DNA of 64,000 bases, from positions 372,001-436,000 of the forward strand of contig CAVTPF010000012.1 of NCBI GenBank assembly GCA_963736525.1. The letters run 5' to 3'. The position numbers and the translations under genes were made by a program. Of this stretch, positions 42,934-51,639 are shown piece after piece. This DNA is from Bog-473 sp963736525. Lineage in GTDB: Bacteria > Actinomycetota > Acidimicrobiia > Acidimicrobiales > RAAP-2. The first letter of the stretch is position 1. Every line of letters begins with the position of its first letter. The notes under the pieces were generated by a model. That model had not been told where the DNA came from, ran no database searches, and saw only the letters and a program-made list of their open reading frames with translations.

Positions 42934-43721
42934 GCGCGCGCCCGGTCGTGCCCGTACGGCCCCGCTGGCTCGACGTTGTCGGAATTCTCGGCATCGTCGC
43001 GATGGGGTTCACGGTGTGGCTCGGCCTGTGGATCACGCCGCCCGACGTCGTCCAGGGGAACCTGGCCCGCCTGCTCTACATCCACCCGCCCATCGCCACG
43101 GTGGCGCTGTACTGGGTGGGCGCCGTGGCGGCCGGCGGCAGCCTCCTGTATCTCTGGCCGCGCACGCGCTCGCTGTTCTGGGACCGCCTGGCCGCGTCCG
43201 CGGTCGAGGTCGGTGCGGTGTTCGCCGCGCTGACACTCGTGACCGGGTCGCTGTGGGGCCGTCCCGCCTGGGGCACGTGGTGGACCTGGGACGCCCGGCT
43301 CACCTCGACCGCCCTCCTCCTCTTGCTCGAGATCGGCTACCTGGCCTTGCGGCGGGTGCCGGCCGATCCGCACGTGCGGGCCCGTCGCTGCGCCGTCGCC
43401 GCGCTGCTGATCGCCGTCGACATCCCGATCGTGCACTTCTCCGTCGACTGGTGGAACACGCTGCACCAGGGCGGGACATTCCTCGACCCGGGCTTCACCA
43501 TTCATGCGTCACCCTCCATGTCATGGACCTTCCTGCTCGGGTTCATCGCGTTCTCGTTGCTCTTCGTGTGGCTGCTCGGCGTGCGGTACCAGGTCGAAGT
43601 GCTGCAGGACGCGGTGGGCGACCAGGAGCTCGAGGTCTCGTTGGCCGAACGATGGAGCGAGGACGCCGAGCTCGTGGGCGTCGGCGGACAGGGTTCCCAC
43701 GAGGACGGGGGCGCTCCGTGA
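42930..43721 (+). CDS. ccmC: haem lyase/transporter CcmC
   Basis: This 263-residue protein has six spans and the tryptophan-rich WGTWWTWDARLTSTALLLLLE motif that binds haem. External His ligands are in YIHPPIATV and the VHFSVDWWNTLHQG segment. CcmC attaches haem to CcmE. The C-terminal 30 residues are acidic and unlike proteobacterial CcmC. The stop overlaps ccmD by 4 bp. Confidence 0.95.
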   Translation: MSARPVVPVRPRWLDVVGILGIVAMGFTVWLGLWITPPDVVQGNLARLLYIHPPIATVALYWVGAVAAGGSLLYLWPRTRSLFWDRLAASAVEVGAVFAALTLVTGSLWGRPAWGTWWTWDARLTSTALLLLLEIGYLALRRVPADPHVRARRCAVAALLIAVDIPIVHFSVDWWNTLHQGGTFLDPGFTIHASPSMSWTFLLGFIAFSLLFVWLLGVRYQVEVLQDAVGDQELEVSLAERWSEDAELVGVGGQGSHEDGGAP

Positions 43722-43885
43722 GCTACGTCGACGCGGGGTACGCCGTCGCGCTCTCCACCTTGTTCGTCTACGCGATCAGCCTCGTCCTGCGCCGCCGGCG
43801 GTGGGAGCGGGCGTTGCGGGTCTCGGAGCGGTCGGGCGCCGAGGCCGAGGTTGACGGCGCGCGGCCGCACGTCGAGCGGTCGTGA
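43718..43885 (+). CDS. ccmD: small membrane protein CcmD
   Basis: This 55-residue protein has one N-terminal span, YAVALSTLFVYAISLVL, followed by RRRRWERALRVSE. Size, topology and position between ccmC and ccmE match CcmD, which helps release holo-CcmE. GTG 43718 overlaps the ccmC stop and its own stop overlaps ccmE. Sequence alone would be weak; position decides. Confidence 0.8.
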   Translation: MSYVDAGYAVALSTLFVYAISLVLRRRRWERALRVSERSGAEAEVDGARPHVERS

Positions 43886-44400
43886 CCGGCACGACCACCG
43901 AGCCCAGCCCGCCGACCAGCCCGCCGACCTCCGAGGTCCGCGCGGGGCCGGCCATGCCGCCGCCCAGGCGGCGGCGCACCAGCCGGCGGGTCCTGGCCGT
44001 CTTTGCGCTGCTCGTCGTCGCCTTCGTCTTCCTGCTGGTCGAGGGGTTGGGCAGCTCGCTCAACTACTTCGACACGGTCGACCAGGCCTTCGCCCATCGG
44101 GGCTCGCTCGGGACCCAGACGTTCCGACTGGAGGGTGATGTGGTGCCGCAGACCATCCACGCCACGGCCACGGGCGCGGACTTCGAGATCTCTCAGGGTG
44201 CCAACGTCGTCCACGTGGACAACACTGGGAGCCCGCCCCAGCTCTTCCAGGCCAGCATCCCGGTGGTCGTGGTGGGGCACTTCACGTCGAGCACCTCGAC
44301 CAACTTCGTGTCCAACTCCATCTTGGTGAAGCACTCCGCGACCTACATCGCCCAGTACCCCAGCCGGGTCCGGGGGAAGAACGGAAAGGTCGTCCCCTGA
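43882..44400 (+). CDS. ccmE: haem chaperone CcmE
   Basis: This 172-residue protein has a cytoplasmic Pro-rich N-terminus, one span (VLAVFALLVVAFVFLLVEGL) and an OB-fold domain. The haem-attachment motif is present as VKHSATYIAQYP, with His four residues before Tyr (HxxxY), so this is the histidine type. Starts and stops overlap ccmD (GTGA) and ccmF. It carries haem outside the membrane to CcmF/H. Confidence 0.93.
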   Translation: MTGTTTEPSPPTSPPTSEVRAGPAMPPPRRRRTSRRVLAVFALLVVAFVFLLVEGLGSSLNYFDTVDQAFAHRGSLGTQTFRLEGDVVPQTIHATATGADFEISQGANVVHVDNTGSPPQLFQASIPVVVVGHFTSSTSTNFVSNSILVKHSATYIAQYPSRVRGKNGKVVP

Positions 44401-46526
44401 TGGTCGACGCCCACCTGGGGGTCGTGGGGGTGTGGCTGGCGTTCGTGGCGAGCATCGCGGGCATCGCGGTGATCGGTGCCGGGTTCGTCACCACCCGCCG
44501 GGCGGCTGACGGGCCGGCGGACCGGGGCCCGGCGGACCGAGGCGTCGCGACCCGGGGGCCCGCCGACGGCCGGTGGTTGGCGCCCGTGATCCTGGTCGGG
44601 GCCCTGCTCGCCGCGGGGGCCATGGAGCACGCCCTCGTCACCCACGACTTCGCGCTGGTGTTCGTGGCGGAGAACAACAGCACGGTGACCCCGCTCCTGT
44701 ACTCCGTCACCGGGATGTGGTCGGCACTGGCCGGGTCCATCCTGTTGTGGGGCCTCGTCCTCGCCGTCGTTTCGACCGTGTTCGTGTGGCGGTACCGGCG
44801 CCAGGCCGCGGACCCGGTGATCCGCTGGGCGACGCTCGTCCTCTACGTCGTCACCGCGTTCTTCTTCGGCTTGATGGTCGGGCCGGCGAACCCCTTCGTC
44901 ACCGCCCCCGGCGTCACGCAGGGCCTGGGGCCGAATTCGTTGCTCCAGGACAACCCGCTCGTGGCCATCCACCCGCCACTGCTCTACGTCGGCTTCGTCG
45001 TCTTCACCGTTCCCTTTGCATTCGCCATCGGGATGCTGGCGACGGGCCGCGTGGGCGACCGCTGGCAGATCGAATGCCGCCGCTGGACCTTGGTGGCCTT
45101 CACCTTCCTCTCCGTGGGCATCGTGTTGGGCGCCTGGTGGTCCTACCAGGTCCTCGGCTGGGGCGGCTTCTGGGGGTGGGACCCGGTCGAGAACGCCGCG
45201 CTCCTGCCCTGGCTGTGCGGGACGGCGTATCTGCACTCCGTGCTCGTCCAGGAGCGCCGCGGCCTGATGCGGGTGTGGAACCTGTCCCTGTCCATCGCGA
45301 CCTTCGCGCTGACCATCCTCGGGACGTTCCTGACCAGATCCGGGGTCATCAACTCGGTGCATGCCTTCTCCGAATCCTCCCTCGGCCCCATCCTCATCGG
45401 CTTCTTCTTCGCGGTCGTCATCGTCGGGTTCGGGCTGATCGCCTGGCGCGGCGACCGCCTTCGCTCACCGGGCGGGATCGACGCCCCACTGGGTCGCGAG
45501 GGGGCCTTCCTCCTCAACAACGTGCTGTTCGTCGGCTTCGCGTTCGTGGTGCTGCTCGGGACCGTGTACCCGCTGCTCTACGAGGCGCTCACGCAGCAAC
45601 AGGTGACCGTGGGCGCGCCGTTCTTCAACACGGTCGCCATCCCCGTGGGCCTCACCTTGTTGTTCCTCATGGCCGTGGCCCCCGTGCTCAGCTGGCGCAA
45701 GATGAGCGGGACCGTGCTGTGGCAGCGCCTGGCGATCCCGGTGTGGATCGGCGTCGGTACCGTGGTGGTCTGCGTCGCCGCGGGACTGCGAGGCGGCGCG
45801 ACGCTGATCGGTTTCGGTCTCGGCGCCATGGCGGCGGCGACCGCGGCACGCGCCCTGGTTCTCTCCGTGCGCGCCGCCCATGCCCGTCATGTCGGCTGGT
45901 GGCGGGGCCTGGTCGGGCGGGCCAACGGTGGCATGATCGTGCACCTCGGCGTCGTGCTGCTCGCCGTCGGGGTCATCGCCGCCACCTCGTACCGGCACCA
46001 GGCCGAGTTGGCGTTGCACCGGGGCGCCTCCGTCACCTACGACGGCCACCGCTTCGAGTTCGAGGGCCTCCGCACCGTCACCTCCCCCTCCCGTACGTCC
46101 CAGGAGGCCGTGGTCAAGGTGGACGGCGGGGTGTTCACCCCGGCGACCACCAGCTTCGGCAGCGCACTGTCCGTCGTGGGCACCCCGGCCATCGACTCGG
46201 GTCTCCTCGGCGACGTCTACCTCACCTTCGACGCGGTGGGGGGACTGGGTTCGACGTCTGGCAACCAGGCGATCAGCAACCTGCCGCAGGGTTCGGTGGC
46301 CATCGGCGTCGTGATCGAGCCGCTGGTGGCCTGGCTGTGGGCCGGCGGCCTCCTGATCGGGATCGGGGGGCTGCTCGCCCTCGTCCCGGGTTCCCGGCGG
46401 CGGGCCACCGAGCCCGCCTCGGCCCCCTCGGCCCTGGTGACGAGCGCGGAGCACGACGAGCGCGACCGGAGCGCCGCCCCCGAGCCGGTGGGAGCGCTCG
46501 TGGCCCGGAGCGTGGGCCCGGCATGA
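44400..46526 (+). CDS. ccmF: cytochrome c haem lyase subunit CcmF
   Basis: This 708-residue, many-span protein has the WWD motif WGGFWGWDPVENAALLPWL and flanking His in EHALVTHDF, IHPPLLYVGF and VIVHLGVV. A short low-complexity ADRGPADRG repeat near residue 40 is unusual. It ligates haem to apocytochrome with CcmH. It begins at ATG overlapping the ccmE TGA by one base and ends overlapping ccmG (ATGA). Confidence 0.95.
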   Translation: MVDAHLGVVGVWLAFVASIAGIAVIGAGFVTTRRAADGPADRGPADRGVATRGPADGRWLAPVILVGALLAAGAMEHALVTHDFALVFVAENNSTVTPLLYSVTGMWSALAGSILLWGLVLAVVSTVFVWRYRRQAADPVIRWATLVLYVVTAFFFGLMVGPANPFVTAPGVTQGLGPNSLLQDNPLVAIHPPLLYVGFVVFTVPFAFAIGMLATGRVGDRWQIECRRWTLVAFTFLSVGIVLGAWWSYQVLGWGGFWGWDPVENAALLPWLCGTAYLHSVLVQERRGLMRVWNLSLSIATFALTILGTFLTRSGVINSVHAFSESSLGPILIGFFFAVVIVGFGLIAWRGDRLRSPGGIDAPLGREGAFLLNNVLFVGFAFVVLLGTVYPLLYEALTQQQVTVGAPFFNTVAIPVGLTLLFLMAVAPVLSWRKMSGTVLWQRLAIPVWIGVGTVVVCVAAGLRGGATLIGFGLGAMAAATAARALVLSVRAAHARHVGWWRGLVGRANGGMIVHLGVVLLAVGVIAATSYRHQAELALHRGASVTYDGHRFEFEGLRTVTSPSRTSQEAVVKVDGGVFTPATTSFGSALSVVGTPAIDSGLLGDVYLTFDAVGGLGSTSGNQAISNLPQGSVAIGVVIEPLVAWLWAGGLLIGIGGLLALVPGSRRRATEPASAPSALVTSAEHDERDRSAAPEPVGALVARSVGPA

Positions 46527-47098
46527 CCGAGCGCCGTCGCCGCCACCCGGTCCGCTGGGTGGCGGGTGCCGTCCTGTTGGTCCTCGTCGTCGTCGGCGTG
46601 GTCCTGGCCACCCGCACGCCCCAGGAGGCCACCGCGGTCGCCAGCCCGCTGCTCGGGCACGACGCGCCGGACTTCACGGGCACCGATTTGAGCACCGGGT
46701 CGCCCGTCTCGTTGGCATCGATGCGGGGTCACTACGTGGTGATCAACTTCTTTGCCAGCTGGTGCATCCCGTGCCAACAGGAGGCGCCCGACCTGTCGCG
46801 CTTTCACTACCAACAGGAGCACTCGGCCGACGGCGCCGACATGGTCAGCGTCGTCTTTCACGACACCTCGGGGACCGCGCGCTCGTTCCTGCAGGCGAAC
46901 GGGGACCTGTGGCCCGCCGTGAGCGACCCCGGGGGGACCATCGCCGAGCGTTACGGGGTCACCGCGCCCCCGACGACGTTCGTGGTGGATCCGTCGGGCC
47001 GGGTGACCGCCGTGCTCGTGGGCCCGGCCACGCAGAAGAACCTCGACTCGTTCGTGAAAGCTGCTGAGGCCGAACAGGCGCGGACGTCCAATGGCTGA
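46523..47098 (+). CDS. ccmG: thioredoxin-like thiol reductant CcmG/TlpA
   Basis: This 191-residue protein has an N-terminal signal-anchor (HPVRWVAGAVLLVLVVVGVVLA) and a periplasmic TlpA fold with the redox motif FFASWCIPCQQEAPDL. The cis-Pro region is APPTTFVVDPSG. It probably receives electrons from CcdA and reduces apocytochrome CXXCH cysteines. The 3' end overlaps ccmH by 8 bp. Confidence 0.93.
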   Translation: MTERRRRHPVRWVAGAVLLVLVVVGVVLATRTPQEATAVASPLLGHDAPDFTGTDLSTGSPVSLASMRGHYVVINFFASWCIPCQQEAPDLSRFHYQQEHSADGADMVSVVFHDTSGTARSFLQANGDLWPAVSDPGGTIAERYGVTAPPTTFVVDPSGRVTAVLVGPATQKNLDSFVKAAEAEQARTSNG

Positions 47099-47540
47099 GC
47101 GCGCGCGCCGCCTGCCCCTCTGGGCGCGCGTCGCCCTTCCCCTCGTGGTCCTCACCGTGGCATTGATCATCGGCACGGGCAGCTTGGACAACGCGCCGGA
47201 GACCGCGGCGCAACGGGCGGCCGCCATAGAGGCCACCGTGCGCTGCCCCTCGTGCACCGACGTCTCGGTCGCCGACTCGAACGCGACGACGGCCATCGCC
47301 GTGCGGCACCAGATCGAGAACATGGTGGCGGCAGGCCAGTCCGACGCCGACATCGACGAGACGCTGGTGGCCCAATACGGCGAGACGATCCTGCTGGTCC
47401 CACCCGACGCCGGCGGTGTCCCACTCATCTGGATCATCCCGCTCGTCGTGGGTGCCGGTGCGCTGGCGTGCGTCGGCGTTCTGTTCTGGCGCCGGGAGCG
47501 CGCCTTCGACGCGCTGAAGACGAAGGACGCGGTGTCGTGA
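47091..47540 (+). CDS. ccmH: CcmH (thiol-handling subunit)
   Basis: This 149-residue protein has an N-terminal span, then VRCPSCTDVSVADSNATTA, the redox RCxxC of CcmH/NrfF, a three-helix domain (IENMVAAGQSDADIDETLVAQYG) and a second span near VPLIWIIPLVVGAGALACVGVLFW. It presents reduced apocytochrome to CcmF. It overlaps both neighbours. Confidence 0.93.
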   Translation: MAERARRLPLWARVALPLVVLTVALIIGTGSLDNAPETAAQRAAAIEATVRCPSCTDVSVADSNATTAIAVRHQIENMVAAGQSDADIDETLVAQYGETILLVPPDAGGVPLIWIIPLVVGAGALACVGVLFWRRERAFDALKTKDAVS

Positions 47541-48406
47541 CGGTGGACGGTGGCCCGGCGGTCGACCGGCAGGAGAGGACCTCGCGTGACGAGCGCTGGT
47601 ATCTCGCCGACGAGCGGGAGTTCCTGCTTCGCTCGCTGCACGACGCCGAGTGCGAGCACGAGGCAGGCGACCTGTCCGACGACGACCATGCGGTCCTGGT
47701 GGCACGCGACTCGACGAGGCTCGCCGAGGTGGAGGCCGAGCTCGCCGCCCTGAGTCCCGAGCCGGCGGAGGCGGACCCGTCGGAACGCCCGGACCCGGCG
47801 CCTGGGCCCGAGCGGCCGCCGCTGCCCCTGTGGCGCCGGGTCGGCATCGTCGCCGCCTGCCTGCTCATCGCCGTGGGTGCCGTGATCCTCGTCGTGCACT
47901 TCGTCCAGGCCCGCCAGCCCGGCCAGGCCTCGTCGGGCAGCGTGACCCTGTCGCAGGCCCAGCTGATTGAGGAGCAGCTGCAGCAGGCGCTCACCCTCAA
48001 CAACGATGGGAACACCAAAGGTGCGCTCGAGCTGTACGACAAGGTGCTGTCCGAGGACCCGTCGAACCCGGCCGCGCTGGCCTACGCCGGCTACCTGCAG
48101 TGGAACGTCGGTTCGGCGGCGCACGTCGCCGCGCTGGTGAAGATCGGTCGGGCGGAGATCGAGACGTCAGTCAGGGACTCGCCCACCTACTTCCAGGGGC
48201 ACCTCTTCTACGGCCTCGTCCTCGAGAACGAGGACCACAACGACGCGGCGGCGGTGCGGCAGTTCAACGATTTCCTGGCCGACGCCCCCCCGACCGGTGA
48301 AGCCTCGCAGGTCGCATCGCTCGTGGTGGGGGCCTACCAGGGCGCCGGCGACCCGGTGCCGCCGGCCTTCTCTGCCGGGTCGTCCACAACCTCGTCAGCC
48401 CCGTAG
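47537..48406 (+). CDS. ccmI: CcmI-like TPR protein
   Basis: In this 289-residue protein the N-terminal cytoplasmic segment EREFLLRSLHDAECEHEAGDLSDDDHAVL is the typical CcmI start. A span at about residues 100-122 follows (VGIVAACLLIAVGAVILVVHFV), then TPR-like helices (ALELYDKVLSEDPSNPAALAYAGYLQWNVG and FYGLVLENEDHNDAAAVRQFNDFLADAPP). It should chaperone apocytochrome. Its GTG overlaps the ccmH stop (GTGA), and the 3' end overlaps the convergent desulfurase by 12 bp. Confidence 0.85.
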   Translation: MTVDGGPAVDRQERTSRDERWYLADEREFLLRSLHDAECEHEAGDLSDDDHAVLVARDSTRLAEVEAELAALSPEPAEADPSERPDPAPGPERPPLPLWRRVGIVAACLLIAVGAVILVVHFVQARQPGQASSGSVTLSQAQLIEEQLQQALTLNNDGNTKGALELYDKVLSEDPSNPAALAYAGYLQWNVGSAAHVAALVKIGRAEIETSVRDSPTYFQGHLFYGLVLENEDHNDAAAVRQFNDFLADAPPTGEASQVASLVVGAYQGAGDPVPPAFSAGSSTTSSAP

Positions 48407-49543
48407 CGACCGCAGGTCGGCCACGACCCGGGCGAACGCCCCGGCGAACGCTTCACAATCCCGGTCGGTCGTCGTCCAGCCGACGCTGACCCGCAGCGAG
48501 TGGCTGGCGTCGACACCCATGGCCTCGAGCACGGGCGACGGCTCGATGCTCTCCGACGAGCAGGCGGACCCCGAGTGGACCGCAACGCCGGCGCGGTCCA
48601 AGCCGATCAGCACCGGCTCGGCCTCCACGCCTTGCACGCCCAGGCACACCAGATGGGGGAGCCGGTCGGCGGGCGCGCCGGGTCCGACCACTTCGACGCC
48701 GTCGACGGCGAGGGCCGCGTCGACGAGCGCGCCGATCTGGCGGCGGGCCGTTTCCGACTCCGCCCCGAGCAGGCGCTGCCCGTCGTCGGCCAGCGCTGCT
48801 GCGGCCGCCCCGAAGGCGAGCAGCGCCGGGATCGGCTCGAGCCCGGCCCGCCGCCCGCGTTCCTGCTCGCCACCGACCAGCAGCGGCTCGAACCTGCTGC
48901 CGCGCCGCACCACCAGCGCGCCGGCGCCGGGCACGCCGCCCAACTTGTGCGCGCTCACGCTGACCAGGTCGGCATCGAGCGCCCCCAGATCGGTCGGCAC
49001 GCGGCCGCAGGCCGCCGCCGCGTCGACATGCACCGTGACGCCGGCCTCCCGGCAGAGCCCGACCACCTCCCTGACCGGTTGGAGGGTGCCCACCTCGTGG
49101 TTGCCCCACTGGCAGTGCACCAGGGCCGGGCGGGGCAACGTGGGTGAGCGAAGGCGTCGGCGCACGGCGTCGACGTCCAACCGTCCCGACCGGTCCACGC
49201 CGATCTCCTCGGTCGGCGCCGCACGCGTGGAGGCGTCGCGCACGGCGGAGTGCTCCACGGCCGCGCCCACGATGGGCGCTCCCGGTGCGGCGCGGGCGGC
49301 CCCCCACACGGCGGCGTTGATCGCCTCGGTGCCCCCCGACGTGAAGACCACTTGGCGGCGGGCCACGCCGAGCAGCGCGGCGACCTGCTCGCGCGCCGCC
49401 TCGAGGGCGTCACGGACGGTGCGGCCCTCCTGGTGCACCCGGCCGGGATCCCCGGCCGGGAGGGTCGCCCAGGTCGCGAGCGCGGCGAGGGCCTCGGGCC
49501 GCGGCGGTGTCGTGCTGGCGTGGTCGAGGTAGGCGCGAGCCAC
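48395..49543 (-). CDS. cysteine desulfurase (NifS/IscS family)
   Basis: This 382-residue PLP enzyme takes sulfur from cysteine for Fe-S clusters or thio-modification. It has YLDHASTTPPRPEAL at the start, His98 in AVEHSA, the Schiff-base lysine in SVSAHKLGG (Lys200) and the active Cys328 in HSGSACSSESIEPSP. The last is on a flexible loop with a good IscS-like context. It begins at GTG 49543, seven bases from the stop of the Fe-S-type regulator upstream, so the two form an operon. Confidence 0.93.
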   Translation of the reverse strand: MARAYLDHASTTPPRPEALAALATWATLPAGDPGRVHQEGRTVRDALEAAREQVAALLGVARRQVVFTSGGTEAINAAVWGAARAAPGAPIVGAAVEHSAVRDASTRAAPTEEIGVDRSGRLDVDAVRRRLRSPTLPRPALVHCQWGNHEVGTLQPVREVVGLCREAGVTVHVDAAAACGRVPTDLGALDADLVSVSAHKLGGVPGAGALVVRRGSRFEPLLVGGEQERGRRAGLEPIPALLAFGAAAAALADDGQRLLGAESETARRQIGALVDAALAVDGVEVVGPGAPADRLPHLVCLGVQGVEAEPVLIGLDRAGVAVHSGSACSSESIEPSPVLEAMGVDASHSLRVSVGWTTTDRDCEAFAGAFARVVADLRSLRG

Positions 49544-49550
49544 CAGGGGC

Positions 49551-50297
49551 TCAGGCAGAGGCGGTGCAGGCGTCGTCGCCCCGGGCCCGCGACGAGAGGA
49601 TCACCGGCAGCGCCTCGTGGGACGCCGTGCCGCACAACCCGGCCAGCAGGCCCTTCACCATGCCGCGGTCGACCGCGCACAGCACCGGGTTGGTGGAGCT
49701 CGCATCGCCGAAGGGGCACTGCTCGGCGATCACCGCCGTCGTGTCCCCACGGTCCTCGGCGTGCGCGGCAAAGCCGTGGGCGGTCAGGGTCTCAGCCACG
49801 ACGTGCATGGCGGCCCGCACCGTCCGCTGACCTTCGCCGGGCGTCATGCGCGACGCCAGGGAGCGCCCGTACTCCTCGCCGACGTGGGCGGCCATCTCCT
49901 CGGCCTCCTCGCTGTCCAGCCGCCGCATGGCCTCCCCGAGCAGGCGCATGAGGAGGTCGTCGCGGCGCTGCATGAGGCCGAACGTCAGCTCCTCCTCGAC
50001 GCAGAAGTAGCGCTTGGAGGGTCGTCCGGCCCCGGCGGCATTGCGCCCCGTCTCGACGCGGAGGTAGCCCCCGTCCACCAGGCGCTGGAGGTGGTGACGG
50101 GCCACGTTGGGATGCAGCGAGAACGTCGTGGCGACGTCGCTCGCCGTGACGCCGGGCGCGCCCCGCACGTGGAGGAAGATGTCGCGCCGGGTCGGGTCGC
50201 CGAACGCCGCCGCAACCGCCGCCACGGCCGCGCTGAACTGGCCGTCGTCGGTACCCGCGGGCCGGCCGGGTTCGGCGGTGATCGGAACCGTGCTCAC
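49551..50297 (-). CDS. SufR-like winged-helix regulator with C-terminal cysteines
   Basis: This 248-residue protein has an N-terminal HTH (DPTRRDIFLHVRGAPGVTASDVATTFSLHPNVARHHLQRLVDGGYL, ArsR/DeoR-like), a wing (GRPSKRYFCV) and a helical C-terminus with Cys194, Cys207, Cys222 and Cys244. CPFGDAS...CAVDRG...LCG followed by ARGDDAC matches the ligand pattern of SufR-type [Fe-S] regulators. It is immediately upstream of a cysteine desulfurase and divergent from an Mrp ATPase gene, so it probably senses Fe-S status. Cluster binding is inference. Confidence 0.82.
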   Translation of the reverse strand: MSTVPITAEPGRPAGTDDGQFSAAVAAVAAAFGDPTRRDIFLHVRGAPGVTASDVATTFSLHPNVARHHLQRLVDGGYLRVETGRNAAGAGRPSKRYFCVEEELTFGLMQRRDDLLMRLLGEAMRRLDSEEAEEMAAHVGEEYGRSLASRMTPGEGQRTVRAAMHVVAETLTAHGFAAHAEDRGDTTAVIAEQCPFGDASSTNPVLCAVDRGMVKGLLAGLCGTASHEALPVILSSRARGDDACTASA

Positions 50298-50400
50298 GCT
50301 GGGTAGTCTACCGAGGGATCAGCTCCTCGAGCTGGGGTGACGCGGGTTGCGCGTCCCAGGAGGTTCGCCGGCGGATCCGATCGTGCCCGAGAGGAAGTGC

Positions 50401-51585
50401 ATGGCGCCAGACGAATCACAGCTGGAGGCTGCGTTGAACGCGGTCGAGGACCCCGAGCTCGGGCTCACGCTGGGCGAGCTGGGCCTGGTCCGCGCGGTGC
50501 GGCCGCGCCGGCGCCGGGCCCACATTGAGGTGGCACTGCCGGTGGCAGCGTGGCCCGGTACCGACGAGCTGGCCGAGGGGATCCATCGGGCCGCCCTCGC
50601 CGTGCCCGGTGTCGAAGAAGTCGACCTCGAGTTCGTGGTGATGAGCGACGACGAGCGGGCCGGGCTCCGTCAGCGGCTGCGCGCCGGCATGCTCGGCGAG
50701 GACGCGGCGCCGGAGGGCCACCACGCCCACCCCCACGACGGGGCGGGGCACGCGCACGCGCACGGCCACGCGCCCGCGGCGCCGCTGCCGGCCTTCCTGG
50801 CCCCGGACGCCGCGACGCGCGTCATCGGCGTCTCCTCCGGCAAGGGTGGCGTCGGCAAGTCGACCGTCACGGTGAACATCGCCATCGCCCTGGCGCAGGC
50901 CGGACACAGCGTCGGGTTGCTCGACGCCGACGTCTACGGCTTCTCCGTCCCGAAGATGCTCGGGACCGACCACGATCCGGTCATCCTCGGTGACATCGTG
51001 ATCCCGACGTCGGCACACGGCGTCAAGTGCCTGTCGATGGGCTATTTCGTGCCGGACGACCAACCGGTCATTTGGCGGGGACCGATGCTGCACAAGGCGA
51101 TTCAGCAGTTCCTCACCGACGCGTACTGGGGCGAGCCGGACTTCGTCCTCGTCGATATGCCGCCGGGTACCGGTGACGTCGCGCTGACCCTGGCCGAGGT
51201 CATGCCACGGGCGGAGATCGTCGTGGTGACGACGCCGCAGCCGGCCGCGCAGCGTGTGGCCCAACGCTCCGCCTTCGCGGCGCGCCGCCTCAAGCTCTCC
51301 GTGCGCGGCGTCATCGAGAATATGAGCTGGTTCACCGGCGACGACGGCACGCGCTACGAACTGTTCGGTTCCGGTGGCGGCGAGACCCTCGCCGCCGATT
51401 TGGGCGTGCCGCTGCTCGGGCAGGTGCCGCTGGTCAACGCCCTGAGGCTTGGCGGCGACGAGGGCCGACCGGTCATGGCCGTCGACCCGGAGAGCGAGAC
51501 GGCCCGGTCCTTCCGTGCCATCGCGGACAAACTGGCTGCGCTCGGTCCGGCGCGGGTGTACCGGCGGGAGCTCACGCTGCGCTAG
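50401..51585 (+). CDS. mrp: Mrp/ApbC-type Fe-S carrier ATPase
   Basis: The 394 residues comprise an N-terminal MIP18-like (DUF59) domain (1-95), a His-rich linker at 107-123 (eight His in 17 residues) and a P-loop domain with SSGKGGVGKSTV and VDMPPGTGDVALTLAE. The CxxC motif found in many Mrp proteins after ENMS is absent: the sequence reads ENMSWFTGDDGTRYELFG. ATG 50401 follows GAGAGGAAG. It is divergent from the SufR-like gene. It should carry or insert Fe-S clusters, but its ligands are not obvious. Confidence 0.92.
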   Translation: MAPDESQLEAALNAVEDPELGLTLGELGLVRAVRPRRRRAHIEVALPVAAWPGTDELAEGIHRAALAVPGVEEVDLEFVVMSDDERAGLRQRLRAGMLGEDAAPEGHHAHPHDGAGHAHAHGHAPAAPLPAFLAPDAATRVIGVSSGKGGVGKSTVTVNIAIALAQAGHSVGLLDADVYGFSVPKMLGTDHDPVILGDIVIPTSAHGVKCLSMGYFVPDDQPVIWRGPMLHKAIQQFLTDAYWGEPDFVLVDMPPGTGDVALTLAEVMPRAEIVVVTTPQPAAQRVAQRSAFAARRLKLSVRGVIENMSWFTGDDGTRYELFGSGGGETLAADLGVPLLGQVPLVNALRLGGDEGRPVMAVDPESETARSFRAIADKLAALGPARVYRRELTLR

Positions 51586-51639
51586 CTGTGGCGGCAGGTG
51601 GATGTGACCGCCGCTCTGGGCCTCAGTGCAGGAGGCCGC

